Source: Clostridia bacterium
Lineage (GTDB): Bacteria; Bacillota; Clostridia; Oscillospirales; Acutalibacteraceae
Length of the DNA: 64,000 bases
NCBI GenBank assembly: GCA_900755895.1
Contig: CAAEIG010000104.1
Span: 94,069-158,068, forward strand
Direction of reading: 5' to 3'
Position numbers and translations under genes: made by a program. Below the pieces are notes generated by a model. It was given only the letters and a program-made list of their open reading frames with translations. It searched no databases and had not been told where the DNA came from. Of the stretch, positions 6,921 through 14,808 are shown one piece after another (within the stretch, counting starts at the first letter, position 1; every line of letters starts with the position of its first letter).

Positions 6921-7702
6921 AGCAGGCCATCCCCTTTCAAAATCAACTCCACCGGGCAGTGGTCGCTGCCCAGCACTTGGGAGAGGATCCGGCTGTCCGA
7001 AAGCTGGGGCACCAATCGCTCGTCTGCCAGGAAGTAATCAATGCGCCACCCGGTATTGTTCTGCCGGGAGTTGAACATGTAGCTCCACCAGGAATAGGCC
7101 CCCTCCTGGTCCGGGTAGAAGTGCCGGAAGCTATCCACAAACCCGGAGGCCAACAGCTCAGCAAACTTCCCCCGCTCCTCATAGGAGAAGCCTGCATTGC
7201 CAATGTTGGACTTGGCGTTTTTCAGGTCGATGGGACGATGGGCCACGTTCATGTCCCCGCAGACGATCACCGGCTTTTTCTCCCGGAGCTTTTGCAGGTA
7301 CTCCCGGAAGGCATCTTCAAACTCCATGCGGAAGTCGATGCGCACCAAATCCCGCTGTGCGTTGGGGGTGTAGACAGTCACCAGGATGAACCCGGGGTAC
7401 TCCGCTGCGATGACCCGGCCCTCCCCATCGGCCTCCTCCAGGCCCATGCCAAAGGTGACGGACAGGGGCTCCTCCTTGGAAAAGATCGCCGTGCCGGAGT
7501 AGCCCTTTTTCACTACGGCAGAGTTCCAATACTCATGATAGCCGTCAAAGGTGAAATCCGCCTGCTCCTTCTGCATTTTTGTCTCCTGCAGGCAGATGAC
7601 GTCCGGGGATTCCGCCTCCAAAAACTCCCCAAACCCCTTGCCCATACAGGCCCGCAGGCCGTTGACGTTCCAGGAGACCAGCTTCCACTCCTTATGTTCC
7701 AT
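6917..7702 (-). CDS. xth: Exodeoxyribonuclease III (AP endonuclease family)
   Basis: 261 residues of the ExoIII/APE1 endonuclease-exonuclease-phosphatase fold. Visible signatures: LVSWNVNGLRA (metal-site Asn), CLQETK (catalytic Glu), GDMNVAH (Asp/Asn), NTGWRIDYFLAD and the terminal GSDHCPVEL (catalytic Asp-His). It cuts at abasic sites and degrades duplex DNA 3' to 5' in base excision repair. ATG at 7702 is chosen because AAGGATG lies upstream and the family consensus begins there; the open frame extends 20 codons further. It is co-transcribed with the sirtuin and divergent from the cyclophilin. Confidence 0.94.
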   Translation of the reverse strand: MEHKEWKLVSWNVNGLRACMGKGFGEFLEAESPDVICLQETKMQKEQADFTFDGYHEYWNSAVVKKGYSGTAIFSKEEPLSVTFGMGLEEADGEGRVIAAEYPGFILVTVYTPNAQRDLVRIDFRMEFEDAFREYLQKLREKKPVIVCGDMNVAHRPIDLKNAKSNIGNAGFSYEERGKFAELLASGFVDSFRHFYPDQEGAYSWWSYMFNSRQNNTGWRIDYFLADERLVPQLSDSRILSQVLGSDHCPVELILKGDGLL

Positions 7703-7760
7703 TGCTGTCACATCCTTTTTCCCATATTTTTTTGCCAAACTGCCCCTTTTGGGCCAATCC

Positions 7761-7770
7761 ATGCTATAAT
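7761..7770 (+). promoter_or_regulatory. Extended -10 promoter of the cyclophilin gene
   Basis: TGCTATAAT gives a perfect -10 (7765-7770) with the extended TG. No good -35 is present 17 bases upstream. It lies 58 bases before the ATG at 7828. Confidence 0.6.
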
Positions 7771-7827
7771 GACGGAAGAGCGGGCCAACCCGCCCTTTTA
7801 TTCCGCAATCATCAGGAGGAATTTTCC

Positions 7828-8355
7828 ATGAAGAATCCCATCGTCACCATCGAGACCAACCAGGGCACCATCAAGGCGGAGCTCTATCCCGAGATCGCGC
7901 CCAACACCGTAAACAACTTTATCTCCCTCATCCGCAAGGGCTTTTATGACGGCACCATCTTCCACCGAGTGATCCCCGGATTCATGATCCAGGGCGGCGA
8001 CCCGGACGGCACTGGAATGGGTGGCCCGGGCTACGGCATCAAGGGCGAGTTCGCCATGAACGGCTTTGAAAACAATCTGAAGCACACCACCGGTGTTCTG
8101 TCCATGGCCCGGTCCCAGCGGCCCAATTCCGCAGGCAGCCAGTTCTTCATCATGGTGGACGACGCTCCCCATCTGGACGGTCAATACGCCGCTTTCGGCA
8201 AGGTGATTGAGGGCATGGAAGCTGCTCAGGCCATTGTCAGCGCTCCCCGGGACTGGTCCGACCGTCCCCACGAAGATCAGGTCATGGTGAAGGTCACCGT
8301 GGACACCTTCGGCGAGGAGTACCCCGACCCTGTCACCGGCCCCGAGCACGGCTAA
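7828..8355 (+). CDS. Peptidyl-prolyl cis-trans isomerase, cyclophilin type
   Basis: 175 residues. Cyclophilin signatures are FHRVIPGFMIQGGDPDGTG, the GPGYGIKGEF loop, and NSAGSQFFIMVDDAPHLDG with the active-site QFFI. There is no signal peptide, so it acts as a cytoplasmic foldase that interconverts Xaa-Pro bonds. ATG at 7828 follows AGGAGG by 7 bases. It is transcribed alone, divergent from the xth-cobB pair. The C-terminal tail ends about 10 residues beyond the barrel. Confidence 0.95.
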   Translation: MKNPIVTIETNQGTIKAELYPEIAPNTVNNFISLIRKGFYDGTIFHRVIPGFMIQGGDPDGTGMGGPGYGIKGEFAMNGFENNLKHTTGVLSMARSQRPNSAGSQFFIMVDDAPHLDGQYAAFGKVIEGMEAAQAIVSAPRDWSDRPHEDQVMVKVTVDTFGEEYPDPVTGPEHG

Positions 8356-8402
8356 TTTCGTCGCGGCGGCGCTCGCGCTGCTCGCTCCCTTTTTGGGGGA
8401 GG
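8356..8402. repeat. Dispersed repeat copy related to the 52247-52384 tandem repeat
   Basis: Read on the minus strand this segment shows CCCCAAAAAG, then GAGCGAGC and GCGAGCG, then CCGCGACGAAA, in the same order and spacing as the unit at 52316-52384. By eye roughly three quarters of about 47 bases agree. It directly follows the cyclophilin stop and is non-coding. Confidence 0.5.
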
Positions 8403-8458
8403 GACCGCTTGTGTCCCCGTGGGGCGTGATGCCGGTGAGCAGAAACTGAATAGTCCCC

Positions 8459-8492
8459 AAAAGGTCAAGGAGGTTTTCTCCTTGACCTTTTT
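8459..8492. terminator. Bidirectional terminator
   Basis: AAGGTCAAGGAG pairs with CTCCTTGACCTT around a short loop, with A- and T-runs outside. It lies between the convergent cyclophilin and pyrimidine phosphorylase genes. Confidence 0.88.
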
Positions 8493-8518
8493 TGCATGTT
8501 TGGACTCTTTTGGCTGCT

Positions 8519-9826
8519 TTACGCTTCCACCCGCTCCACAATCATAGAGGCAATCTCCGGGGGCTGGGGCCCCACCTCCAACGCCTCCAAAAAGCGCTGC
8601 TGGCCTCGCTGACACAGTTCTTCACTCTGGGCGTACAGCCGGGCGATGGGCTGGCCCTTCTCCACGGCATCTCCTTTGTTTTTCAGCAAGACGATCCCCG
8701 CGCCGTAATCAATGGGGCTTTCCTTAGTCTCTCGGCCGGCTCCCAACTCCACAGCAGCCAGACCGCATTCCTCGGCATCCATCCTGGTGAGATATCCTGT
8801 TTCCGGTGCAGGCACCTCCACGCAGACCGGGGACAATGTCAGCTTCTCCGGGCTAGTGACGACAGTTCCGTCACCGCCCTGGGCCTCCACCATTTGCCGG
8901 AACTTCTCCAGCGCCTTGCCGGAGCGAACGGCCTCCACCGCCCTGGCTCTTGCCTTTGCCATATCCGGAGCCTGGCCTCCCAGGTAGATCATATTGGCGG
9001 AGAGCTCTAAACACAGAGCCCTCAGCCGCCGGTCCCCAGCGCCGGAGAGCACTTCCACTGCCTCCCGTACCTCCAGGGCATTGCCAATGTTTTTACCCAA
9101 CGGCATATCCATGTCGGTAATCAGGGCCACGGTACGGCGGCCCACCTGTTCGCCGATGCGCACCATTTCCTGGGCCAGGGCGCGGGAATCCTCCAAGGTT
9201 TTCATGAAGGCGCCGGAACCCATCTTCACGTCCAGCAGGATGGCATCCGCTCCGGCTGCAATCTTCTTGGACATGATGCTGGAGGCGATCAGCGGCAGGC
9301 TCTCCACCGTGGCGGTGACGTCCCGGAGAGCGTACAGCTTCTTATCCGCCGGGCACAGGTTCCCCGACTGACCGATGATCGCCAACCCGGTCCTGTTCAC
9401 GATGTCGAAGAACTCCTGCCGGGGAATATCCGTCCGCAGGCCGGGGATGCTTTCCAGCTTATCCACAGTGCCGCCGGTATGGCCCAGACCCCTGCCGCTC
9501 ATCTTGGCAATCTTCACCCCGCAGGCAGCGGCGATGGGCCCCAGAATTAAGGAGGTCTTGTCCCCCACGCCGCCGGTGGAGTGCTTATCCACCTTCACTC
9601 CGGGGATGGGGGAAAGGTCCACCATATCCCCGGAGCGGGCCATCTCCAATGTCAGGGCGCCGGTCTCCCTGCGAGTCATACCTTGGAAGAAAATAGCCAT
9701 CAACAGGGCGCTGGCCTGATAGTCCGGGATCTCCCCCCGGGTGTACCCCTGGACAAAGAAGTGAATCTCATTGGTGGTCAGCTCACCACCCTCCCGCTTC
9801 TTATGGATGATATCATACATGCGCAT
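8519..9826 (-). CDS. pdp: Pyrimidine-nucleoside phosphorylase
   Basis: 435 residues, the usual length of the thymidine/pyrimidine phosphorylase family. The phosphate- and nucleoside-binding motifs K81-HSTGGVGDKTS and SGRGLGHTGGTVDKLE (110-125) are intact. It splits uridine, thymidine or deoxyuridine with phosphate into base and (deoxy)ribose-1-phosphate. ATG at 9826 follows AGGGGGC by about 7 bases. It ends a minus-strand run with a GNAT, cytidine deaminase, DeoC, a PfkB kinase and ManA. Cytidine deaminase feeds it uridines and DeoC consumes the deoxyribose phosphate, forming a salvage pathway. Confidence 0.95.
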   Translation of the reverse strand: MRMYDIIHKKREGGELTTNEIHFFVQGYTRGEIPDYQASALLMAIFFQGMTRRETGALTLEMARSGDMVDLSPIPGVKVDKHSTGGVGDKTSLILGPIAAACGVKIAKMSGRGLGHTGGTVDKLESIPGLRTDIPRQEFFDIVNRTGLAIIGQSGNLCPADKKLYALRDVTATVESLPLIASSIMSKKIAAGADAILLDVKMGSGAFMKTLEDSRALAQEMVRIGEQVGRRTVALITDMDMPLGKNIGNALEVREAVEVLSGAGDRRLRALCLELSANMIYLGGQAPDMAKARARAVEAVRSGKALEKFRQMVEAQGGDGTVVTSPEKLTLSPVCVEVPAPETGYLTRMDAEECGLAAVELGAGRETKESPIDYGAGIVLLKNKGDAVEKGQPIARLYAQSEELCQRGQQRFLEALEVGPQPPEIASMIVERVEA

Positions 9827-9841
9827 GGGTATGCCCCCTTT

Positions 9842-10387
9842 TTACAGGTAAAGATTCAGATACCAGGCGTCGCAGCGCTGGCCATTCACCTTCATAAAAT
9901 TCTTATAAAGGCCCATTTTTTCAAAGCCCAAATGCTCATAGAGTGCCACGGCTCGCTCATTGTCCGCCCGGACCTCCAGCTGCAGCACCTCCAAGCCGAC
10001 GTCCTTGGCAAAGGCGATCAGAGCTTCCATGGCTTTCCGGCCGATACCCAATCCCCAAAAATCCTTCCGCACAGTGACGGACAGTCCTGCCCGGTGAGCC
10101 ACCCGCTCCCGGGCGGTGAGGGCGTCACAGGAGGCGATGGTCACCAGTTCCTCGCCCACAAAGCCCACCAGCAGAATGGACTTCTCCTCCTGCCGCTGAC
10201 GGTCCAAGAAGGCGGTCTCCTGCTCCTCGGGCATGGGGAATCCATTTTCCCCAAAGAGGAGATTATCGCTCTCCCCGCCCACACGGTTCAGGTACGCCAA
10301 GACCTGGGGGGCATCGCTGCCCTGGGATTCTCGGAGAATGAGGGTACGTCCGTCCTGCAAGGAAAGCTCTTGAGGGGTGAATTTCAT
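9842..10387 (-). CDS. GNAT family N-acetyltransferase
   Basis: 181 residues of GCN5-related fold. The acetyl-CoA loop is seen as VRKDFWGLGIGRKAMEALI (about 110-128), followed by LEVRADNERAVALYEHLGFEKMGL, typical of the RimI-like/YhhY group acting on small molecules or protein N-termini. ATG at 10387 follows AAAGGAG. It sits 15 bases upstream of pdp, so the two may be co-transcribed. The substrate cannot be predicted. A 157-bp repeat array separates it from cdd. Confidence 0.88.
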   Translation of the reverse strand: MKFTPQELSLQDGRTLILRESQGSDAPQVLAYLNRVGGESDNLLFGENGFPMPEEQETAFLDRQRQEEKSILLVGFVGEELVTIASCDALTARERVAHRAGLSVTVRKDFWGLGIGRKAMEALIAFAKDVGLEVLQLEVRADNERAVALYEHLGFEKMGLYKNFMKVNGQRCDAWYLNLYL

Positions 10388-10425
10388 GGAAGATGCTCCT
10401 TTCTGGTTGGGGCAGGGGGTGTACT

Positions 10426-10789
10426 GGGTTTAAGGTCGCGCCTTTTTGAAAAAAGGCGCCCGAAAAACTTTTTTCGTTTTTGGGTCGTTCCTCTCTGACG
10501 GTTTCTGCAATCAGGTCGGAAACCGGTCTACGACACTTCGTGTCGCCCCGCCCGGTTTCCTGCCTTTTTTTCGGCTGCGCCGGGTTTCAAGGTCGCGCCT
10601 TTTTGAAAAAAGGCGCCCGAAAAACTTTTTTCGTTTTTGGGTCGTTCTTCTCTGACGGTTTCTGCAATCAGGTCGGAAACCGGTCTACGACACTTCGTGT
10701 CGCCCCGCCCGGTTTCCTGCCTTTCTTTCGGCTACGCCGGGTTTCAAGGTCGCAGCTTTTTGAAAAAAGCTGCACCAAAAACTTTTTCG
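10426..10789. repeat. 157-bp tandem repeat array, two full copies and a partial third
   Basis: This fills the gene-free stretch 10388-10789. Copy 1 begins near 10426, copy 2 near 10582, and a partial copy runs 10739-10789 up to the cdd stop codon; the spacing of matching words is 157 bases. Each full copy contains GCGCCTTTTTGAAAAAAGGCGC (hairpin 10438-10459 in copy 1), the palindrome-like CGAAAAACTTTTTTCG, and GGAAACCGG...CCGGTTTCC enclosing CGACACTTCGTGTCG. Copies 1 and 2 differ by only a few bases. The partial copy swaps the first hairpin arms to GCAGC/GCTGC while keeping the pairing. Short ORFs inside are repeat artefacts. Confidence 0.9.
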
Positions 10790-11218
10790 TTACTCCTGAA
10801 GGTTTCCTGGGCCAAAGGCCATGGGCAACAACTCTTTCAAGGTGGTCACCTGCAAGTTTCCCTCCTGGGTGAGGAGAATCTCAAACTCCGGACCACAGAA
10901 CTCCGCCATGACCTGGCGGCACACTCCGCAAGGGGCACACAGCTCCCGGGGCTCCTGGCCCACCTTGCCTCCCACAATAGCGATGGCGGAGAACTTCCGC
11001 TTTCCGTCATTTACCGCCCGGAAAAAGGCAGTGCGCTCTGCACAGCAGGTGGCGGTGAATCCGGCGTTCTCAATATTACATCCGGCATACACGGTGCCGT
11101 CCTCACAGAGCAGGACGGCTCCGACGGCAAATCCGGAATAGGGACAATAGGCGCTTTTTCGGGCTTCCTTGGCCCGCTCCAGCAGCGCCAGGCGCAGGGC
11201 GTCTTTCTGCTCCATCAC
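10790..11218 (-). CDS. cdd: Cytidine deaminase
   Basis: 142 residues. Zinc and catalytic motifs are intact: TCCAERTAFF (Cys-Ala-Glu) and PCGVCRQVM (PCxxC), with the N-terminal YCPYSGFAVGAV. It hydrolyses (deoxy)cytidine to (deoxy)uridine in the cytoplasm as a small tetrameric enzyme. The start is GTG at 11218 (7 bases after AAGGAGG, 4-base overlap with deoC); the next codon is ATG at 11215 and is also possible. It belongs to the deoxynucleoside salvage operon with deoC and pdp. The tandem repeat begins at its stop codon. Confidence 0.95.
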   Translation of the reverse strand: MMEQKDALRLALLERAKEARKSAYCPYSGFAVGAVLLCEDGTVYAGCNIENAGFTATCCAERTAFFRAVNDGKRKFSAIAIVGGKVGQEPRELCAPCGVCRQVMAEFCGPEFEILLTQEGNLQVTTLKELLPMAFGPGNLQE

Positions 11219-11871
11219 AATCCCGCCTCCTTGGCCAGCTTCACCAGGCGGCTGGTACCCAGCCGGTCCGCTCCCAGGGTCAGAAACTCCTCGGCGTCCT
11301 CCTTGGTGGCGATACCACCGGCGGCTTTCACCTTCACGTGAGGAGCGGTATATTTGCGCAGGAGGGCCACATCGTGAGCAGTAGCGCCTCCGGTGGAGAA
11401 ACCGGTGGAAGTCTTGATGTAATCCGCTCCCGACTCACTGACCACCTGGCACATACGGATTTTCTCCTCCTCGGTGAGCAGGCAGGTCTCGATAATCACC
11501 TTCAGGATCCGACCCTGGCAGGCGTTCTTCACCGTCTGGATCTCTGCGCCCACCTGCTGGAACAGCCCGTCTTTCACCCAGCCCAGGTTCACCACCATGT
11601 CGATCTCCGCCGCGCCATTCTGCACGGCATTGGTGGCCTCTGCCGCTTTGATGGGCGCCGTGCTGTAGCCGTTGGGGAAACCGATCACTGTGCAGATGGG
11701 CACCTGTCCCTGGGCGTACTGGGCGGCCTGACTGACGTAAGAGGCAGGGATACACACGCTGGCGCATCCGTAGTGGATGCCTTCATCCACAATCCGGCGG
11801 ATGTCCTCCCAGCGAGCCTCTGGCTTCAAGAGAGTGTGATCCACATGGGTCAGCAGCTCTTTCCAATCCAT
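11215..11871 (-). CDS. deoC: Deoxyribose-phosphate aldolase
   Basis: 218 residues, class I aldolase. The Schiff-base lysine is K153 in YIKTSTGF, the second active-site lysine K182 is in VKAAGGI, and the catalytic Asp is D91 in EIDMVVN. It cleaves 2-deoxyribose-5-phosphate to acetaldehyde and glyceraldehyde-3-phosphate. The ATG at 11871 lies 12 bases after the PfkB kinase stop with GAGGA upstream. It is coupled to cdd by overlap. With pdp and cdd it channels DNA-derived nucleosides into glycolysis. Confidence 0.96.
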   Translation of the reverse strand: MDWKELLTHVDHTLLKPEARWEDIRRIVDEGIHYGCASVCIPASYVSQAAQYAQGQVPICTVIGFPNGYSTAPIKAAEATNAVQNGAAEIDMVVNLGWVKDGLFQQVGAEIQTVKNACQGRILKVIIETCLLTEEEKIRMCQVVSESGADYIKTSTGFSTGGATAHDVALLRKYTAPHVKVKAAGGIATKEDAEEFLTLGADRLGTSRLVKLAKEAGL

Positions 11872-11883
11872 GGTATTCCTCCT

Positions 11884-12828
11884 TTAGGCAATGCCCGCCA
11901 AGATGATCTGGGACAGCTTCTCCCGGGTGGGCAATCCTTCATTGTCGCTGCGGTGGGTGATCTGGATGGCTCCAATGACGTTCCCGCGGAAGGTGGCCTC
12001 CTCCAGGGACTCCCCTTCCGCCAGGGCGCTGATGACACCGGCTGCAAAGCCGTCTCCGGCGCCCACGGTATCCACCTTCTCCTTCACGGGGAAAGCCGGA
12101 GAATACCCGGACTTGCCACCCTTCTCTGAGAAGTATGCCCCTTCTTTTCCGGTTTTCACCACCACATTCTTCACACCCATGTCGTGGTAGAACTCCGCGA
12201 TACCCTCGGGCGTATCCCGTCCGGTGAGGAGCTTACCCTCGCCGATACCCGGCAGCACGGTCTCCACACCCTGAGCCAGACTGTTCAGGGTGGCGATCAT
12301 CTGCTTTTCGCTGGGCCACAGCTGGGGACGCAGGTTGGGGTCAAAGGAGATGGGCAGCTCCAGGGCTTCAGCCCGGCGCATCAAGCGCTTGGTGGCTGCC
12401 AGGGCACTGTCGGACACGGCCGGGAAAATACCCGTCACATGGAGCCGCTCACAGCCGGACAGGTCCAAGCTGTCGATGTCGTGAGTGGTCAGCTGGGACG
12501 CTGCTGAACCCTTGCGGTAATAGGCGATATCCGGGTCACCTTGCTGGGTGAATCCCTTCATCATGAAGCCTGTCTGAGCCGTCTCAGTCTGCATCACCAG
12601 GTCCGTGGCAATGCCGTTTTTCCGCATCCCGTTCAAAATCCGCTCCCCCAGGGGGTCAAAGCCCAGCCGGGTGCAATAGGCAGGCGTATGGCCCAGCCGT
12701 GCCAGACCCACGGCCACATTGTACTCCGCTCCCGCAATGGACGCGGTAAAGCTGTTGACCTCGCTGAGCGGTCCTGTTTCATTGGCCATGAACAAGCCCA
12801 TAGGCTCACCCATTAAGATTATTTTCAT
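11884..12828 (-). CDS. PfkB-family sugar kinase (2-keto-3-deoxygluconate kinase-like)
   Basis: 314 residues. The PfkB signature DTVGAGDGFAAG (253-264, base D259) is intact. AGAEYNVAVGLARLG (32-46) and FDPNLRPQLW (162-171) are typical of KDG kinases. ATG at 12828 follows GGAGGGATCACA; the frame is open 11 codons further up without a ribosome site. It phosphorylates a sugar or keto-acid with ATP in the cytoplasm. No KDPG aldolase is nearby. It lies immediately before deoC, so a kinase for deoxyribose or another sugar feeding this operon is an alternative to KDG kinase. Confidence 0.85.
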   Translation of the reverse strand: MKIILMGEPMGLFMANETGPLSEVNSFTASIAGAEYNVAVGLARLGHTPAYCTRLGFDPLGERILNGMRKNGIATDLVMQTETAQTGFMMKGFTQQGDPDIAYYRKGSAASQLTTHDIDSLDLSGCERLHVTGIFPAVSDSALAATKRLMRRAEALELPISFDPNLRPQLWPSEKQMIATLNSLAQGVETVLPGIGEGKLLTGRDTPEGIAEFYHDMGVKNVVVKTGKEGAYFSEKGGKSGYSPAFPVKEKVDTVGAGDGFAAGVISALAEGESLEEATFRGNVIGAIQITHRSDNEGLPTREKLSQIILAGIA

Positions 12829-12898
12829 TGTGATCCCTCCAAACCATCCAATTATTTCCAAAATCTACCGAGCAATTGCGAACTGTATCCGATGAACG

Positions 12899-13861
12899 TT
12901 AAGGCACCATGGTCTCGATCAGGGCTCCCTGACCAACCACACGCACCCGGCCCGTACCCGCCGGAACAAACACGCTATCCCCTGGATTGAGCACCAAGCT
13001 GTTCTCCGGTCCGCTGACCTGGAGCACTCCCTCCACGCAGAGCAGGGACACAAAGCTATCCTCCCCAACCTGGAGCATCAGCGCCTCCTCCACCTGGAGC
13101 TTCTGGGTGGAAAAGTACTTACACGCGCCCAACTGCTGGACAGTTCCTCCCGCAGGAGCCATCACCGGCCCCCCATGGGCACTGGTGTCCGAGGGGGTCA
13201 AGCGGCAGACGTCCAGAGCCTTCTCCAGGTGCAGCTCCCGGGGCTTGCCGTCGGCGCCCCGACGGTCGTAGTCGTAGACGCGGTAGGTGCAGTTGGAGTT
13301 CTGCTGGATCTCCGCAATGAGGATCCCCGCTCCAATGGCATGGATGGTCCCGGCCTCAATGAAGAACACATCCCCAGGATGGACCTCCACCTTGCCCAAC
13401 ACCTCCAGGATGGTGTTGTCCTGGATGCGCTGGCGGAACTCCTCCTTGGTCATGGGGCGGTTGACCCCAAAGTACAGGAAAGCGCCCTCCTGGCAGTCCA
13501 CAATGTACCACATCTCGGTCTTGCCGTACTCCCCCTCCACCTTCAGGGCGTATTCGTCACTGGGGTGGACTTGGATGGACAGGGGATCCTTGGCGTCAAT
13601 GAGCTTGATGAGCACGGGGAAATTCTCAAAAGCCCCAGCGCTCTTGCCCAAGACCTCCTTCCCCGCCTGCTGAATGTATTGGCTCAGGGTCAGGCCGTCA
13701 TACTCCCCGCCCAGGATCTTGCTCTCCCCCGCCGGATGGGTGGACAGCTCCCAGCTTTCGGCCACTTTGTCGAAATCGCAGGGCTTGTGATAGACGTCCC
13801 GCAGCTTGGTCCCGCCCCAAAGATAATCTTTGAAAGCAGGGGTCAGCCTCTCTATTTTCAT
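12899..13861 (-). CDS. manA: Mannose-6-phosphate isomerase, class I-like
   Basis: 320 residues of cupin fold. Zinc-site regions are visible: LSIQVHPSDEYA (Gln-x-His) and KTEMWYIVD (Glu), and later FFIEAGTIHAIGAG (His). It interconverts mannose-6-phosphate and fructose-6-phosphate. ATG at 13861 follows GGAGGGATTGTCA; the open frame reaches 11 codons further. The length fits the short Firmicutes type. It lies 70 bases upstream of the PfkB kinase in the same direction and probably heads this operon. Confidence 0.93.
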   Translation of the reverse strand: MKIERLTPAFKDYLWGGTKLRDVYHKPCDFDKVAESWELSTHPAGESKILGGEYDGLTLSQYIQQAGKEVLGKSAGAFENFPVLIKLIDAKDPLSIQVHPSDEYALKVEGEYGKTEMWYIVDCQEGAFLYFGVNRPMTKEEFRQRIQDNTILEVLGKVEVHPGDVFFIEAGTIHAIGAGILIAEIQQNSNCTYRVYDYDRRGADGKPRELHLEKALDVCRLTPSDTSAHGGPVMAPAGGTVQQLGACKYFSTQKLQVEEALMLQVGEDSFVSLLCVEGVLQVSGPENSLVLNPGDSVFVPAGTGRVRVVGQGALIETMVP

Positions 13862-13915
13862 TGACAATCCCTCCAAAGTTTGCATCTTTGTCACCGTGTG
13901 TTACAAGACTGTCAC

Positions 13916-13944
13916 GGGACAAATTCTTCCCTTTATGGTATACT
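13916..13944 (+). promoter_or_regulatory. Promoter of the tandem membrane-protein operon
   Basis: GGGACA (13916-13921), a 17-base spacer and TATACT (13939-13944) with an extended TG. It lies 53 bases before the ATG at 13997. Confidence 0.6.
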
Positions 13945-13996
13945 ATTTTTAGGAAAAAGGCAAATTTTTTTCCTAGGAGAGAGGAGGAGATTCCTC

Positions 13997-14788
13997 ATGA
14001 AAAAGAAAGTATTTGCACTCTTTGCCGCCCTGGTTTTGATCCTCACTCTGCCGGTGACGGCCCTAGCCAACGCCGCCGAACCGCCCCGGCTTTCGGTGGT
14101 GGTTCTAAACCCGCCAAAGGATTTGGAGCTCTCCCTAGTATTCACTCTGGGGGATGAGATGGAACCGGTGGAGGCCGAAGCCCAACAGCTAGCCTGGGAG
14201 GGTTACTACCTGTTTCGACCGGCCTCCTTCCCCGACTTTTGGGACTGGGACAGCTCTCCGGAGAACATGACCCTGGCCCTGGTGGCCAAAACCGGTGGGG
14301 AGAGTTTTTCCGTCCCCCTGGACAATGGGACCCTCACCCAGAATACCGGCTCCTACTACAACAACCTGTGTGTGCTGGACCTGTCCACTGGGACACTGAC
14401 TCCAGGGGCTCCCTGGTGGCGGCAGCCGGCGCTAGTGGCACTGCGGCTGGGGCTGACCCTGCTTTTGGAGGGGCTGGTGTTCCTGCTGTTTGGGTACCGG
14501 CAGCGCCGCAGTTGGATTGTCTTTCTCGTGGTCAATCTGATCACCCAAGGGGCGGTGAACGCCCTGCTGCTGTGGGGGATCGGTCCCTTTGGCAATCTGT
14601 ACTCCGTGGGCATCGCCTATTGGCTGCTGTACGTGCCCATGGAGCTGGCGGTGCTTGCTGCGGAGATTGTGGCCTTCCGCAAGCTGCTGCAGGAAAAGAA
14701 CAAGCTTTCCGCCACCATCTGCGCCATTGTGGCTAACCTGGTCAGCTGGCTGCTAGGCGGCGCAATGCTGACCTACCTGCCACTGTGA
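13997..14788 (+). CDS. Exported membrane protein of unknown function, tandem paralog 1
   Basis: 263 residues. It begins MKKK with a signal peptide ending near ALANA (about residue 24). An exported beta-rich domain follows (about 25-140) and then four hydrophobic helices (about 145-260). Marker motifs are PWWRQP just before the first helix, RLGLTLLLEG, and RRSWIVFLVVNLITQGAVN. ATG at 13997 follows GGAGAGGAGG. The next gene is a paralog with the same layout, so this is a tandem duplication. No family name comes to mind. The topology, an outside domain before a helix bundle, suggests a sensor or receptor, but this is a guess. Confidence 0.8.
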   Translation: MKKKVFALFAALVLILTLPVTALANAAEPPRLSVVVLNPPKDLELSLVFTLGDEMEPVEAEAQQLAWEGYYLFRPASFPDFWDWDSSPENMTLALVAKTGGESFSVPLDNGTLTQNTGSYYNNLCVLDLSTGTLTPGAPWWRQPALVALRLGLTLLLEGLVFLLFGYRQRRSWIVFLVVNLITQGAVNALLLWGIGPFGNLYSVGIAYWLLYVPMELAVLAAEIVAFRKLLQEKNKLSATICAIVANLVSWLLGGAMLTYLPL

Positions 14789-14808
14789 TTTGAGGGAGGA
14801 GGCTCTTT

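Noticed and set aside
10446..10872. Short open frames within the 157-bp repeats (repeated MGRSSLTV and KKGARKTFFVF)
   Set aside because: They repeat with the DNA unit and lack ribosome sites; they follow from the tandem repeat.
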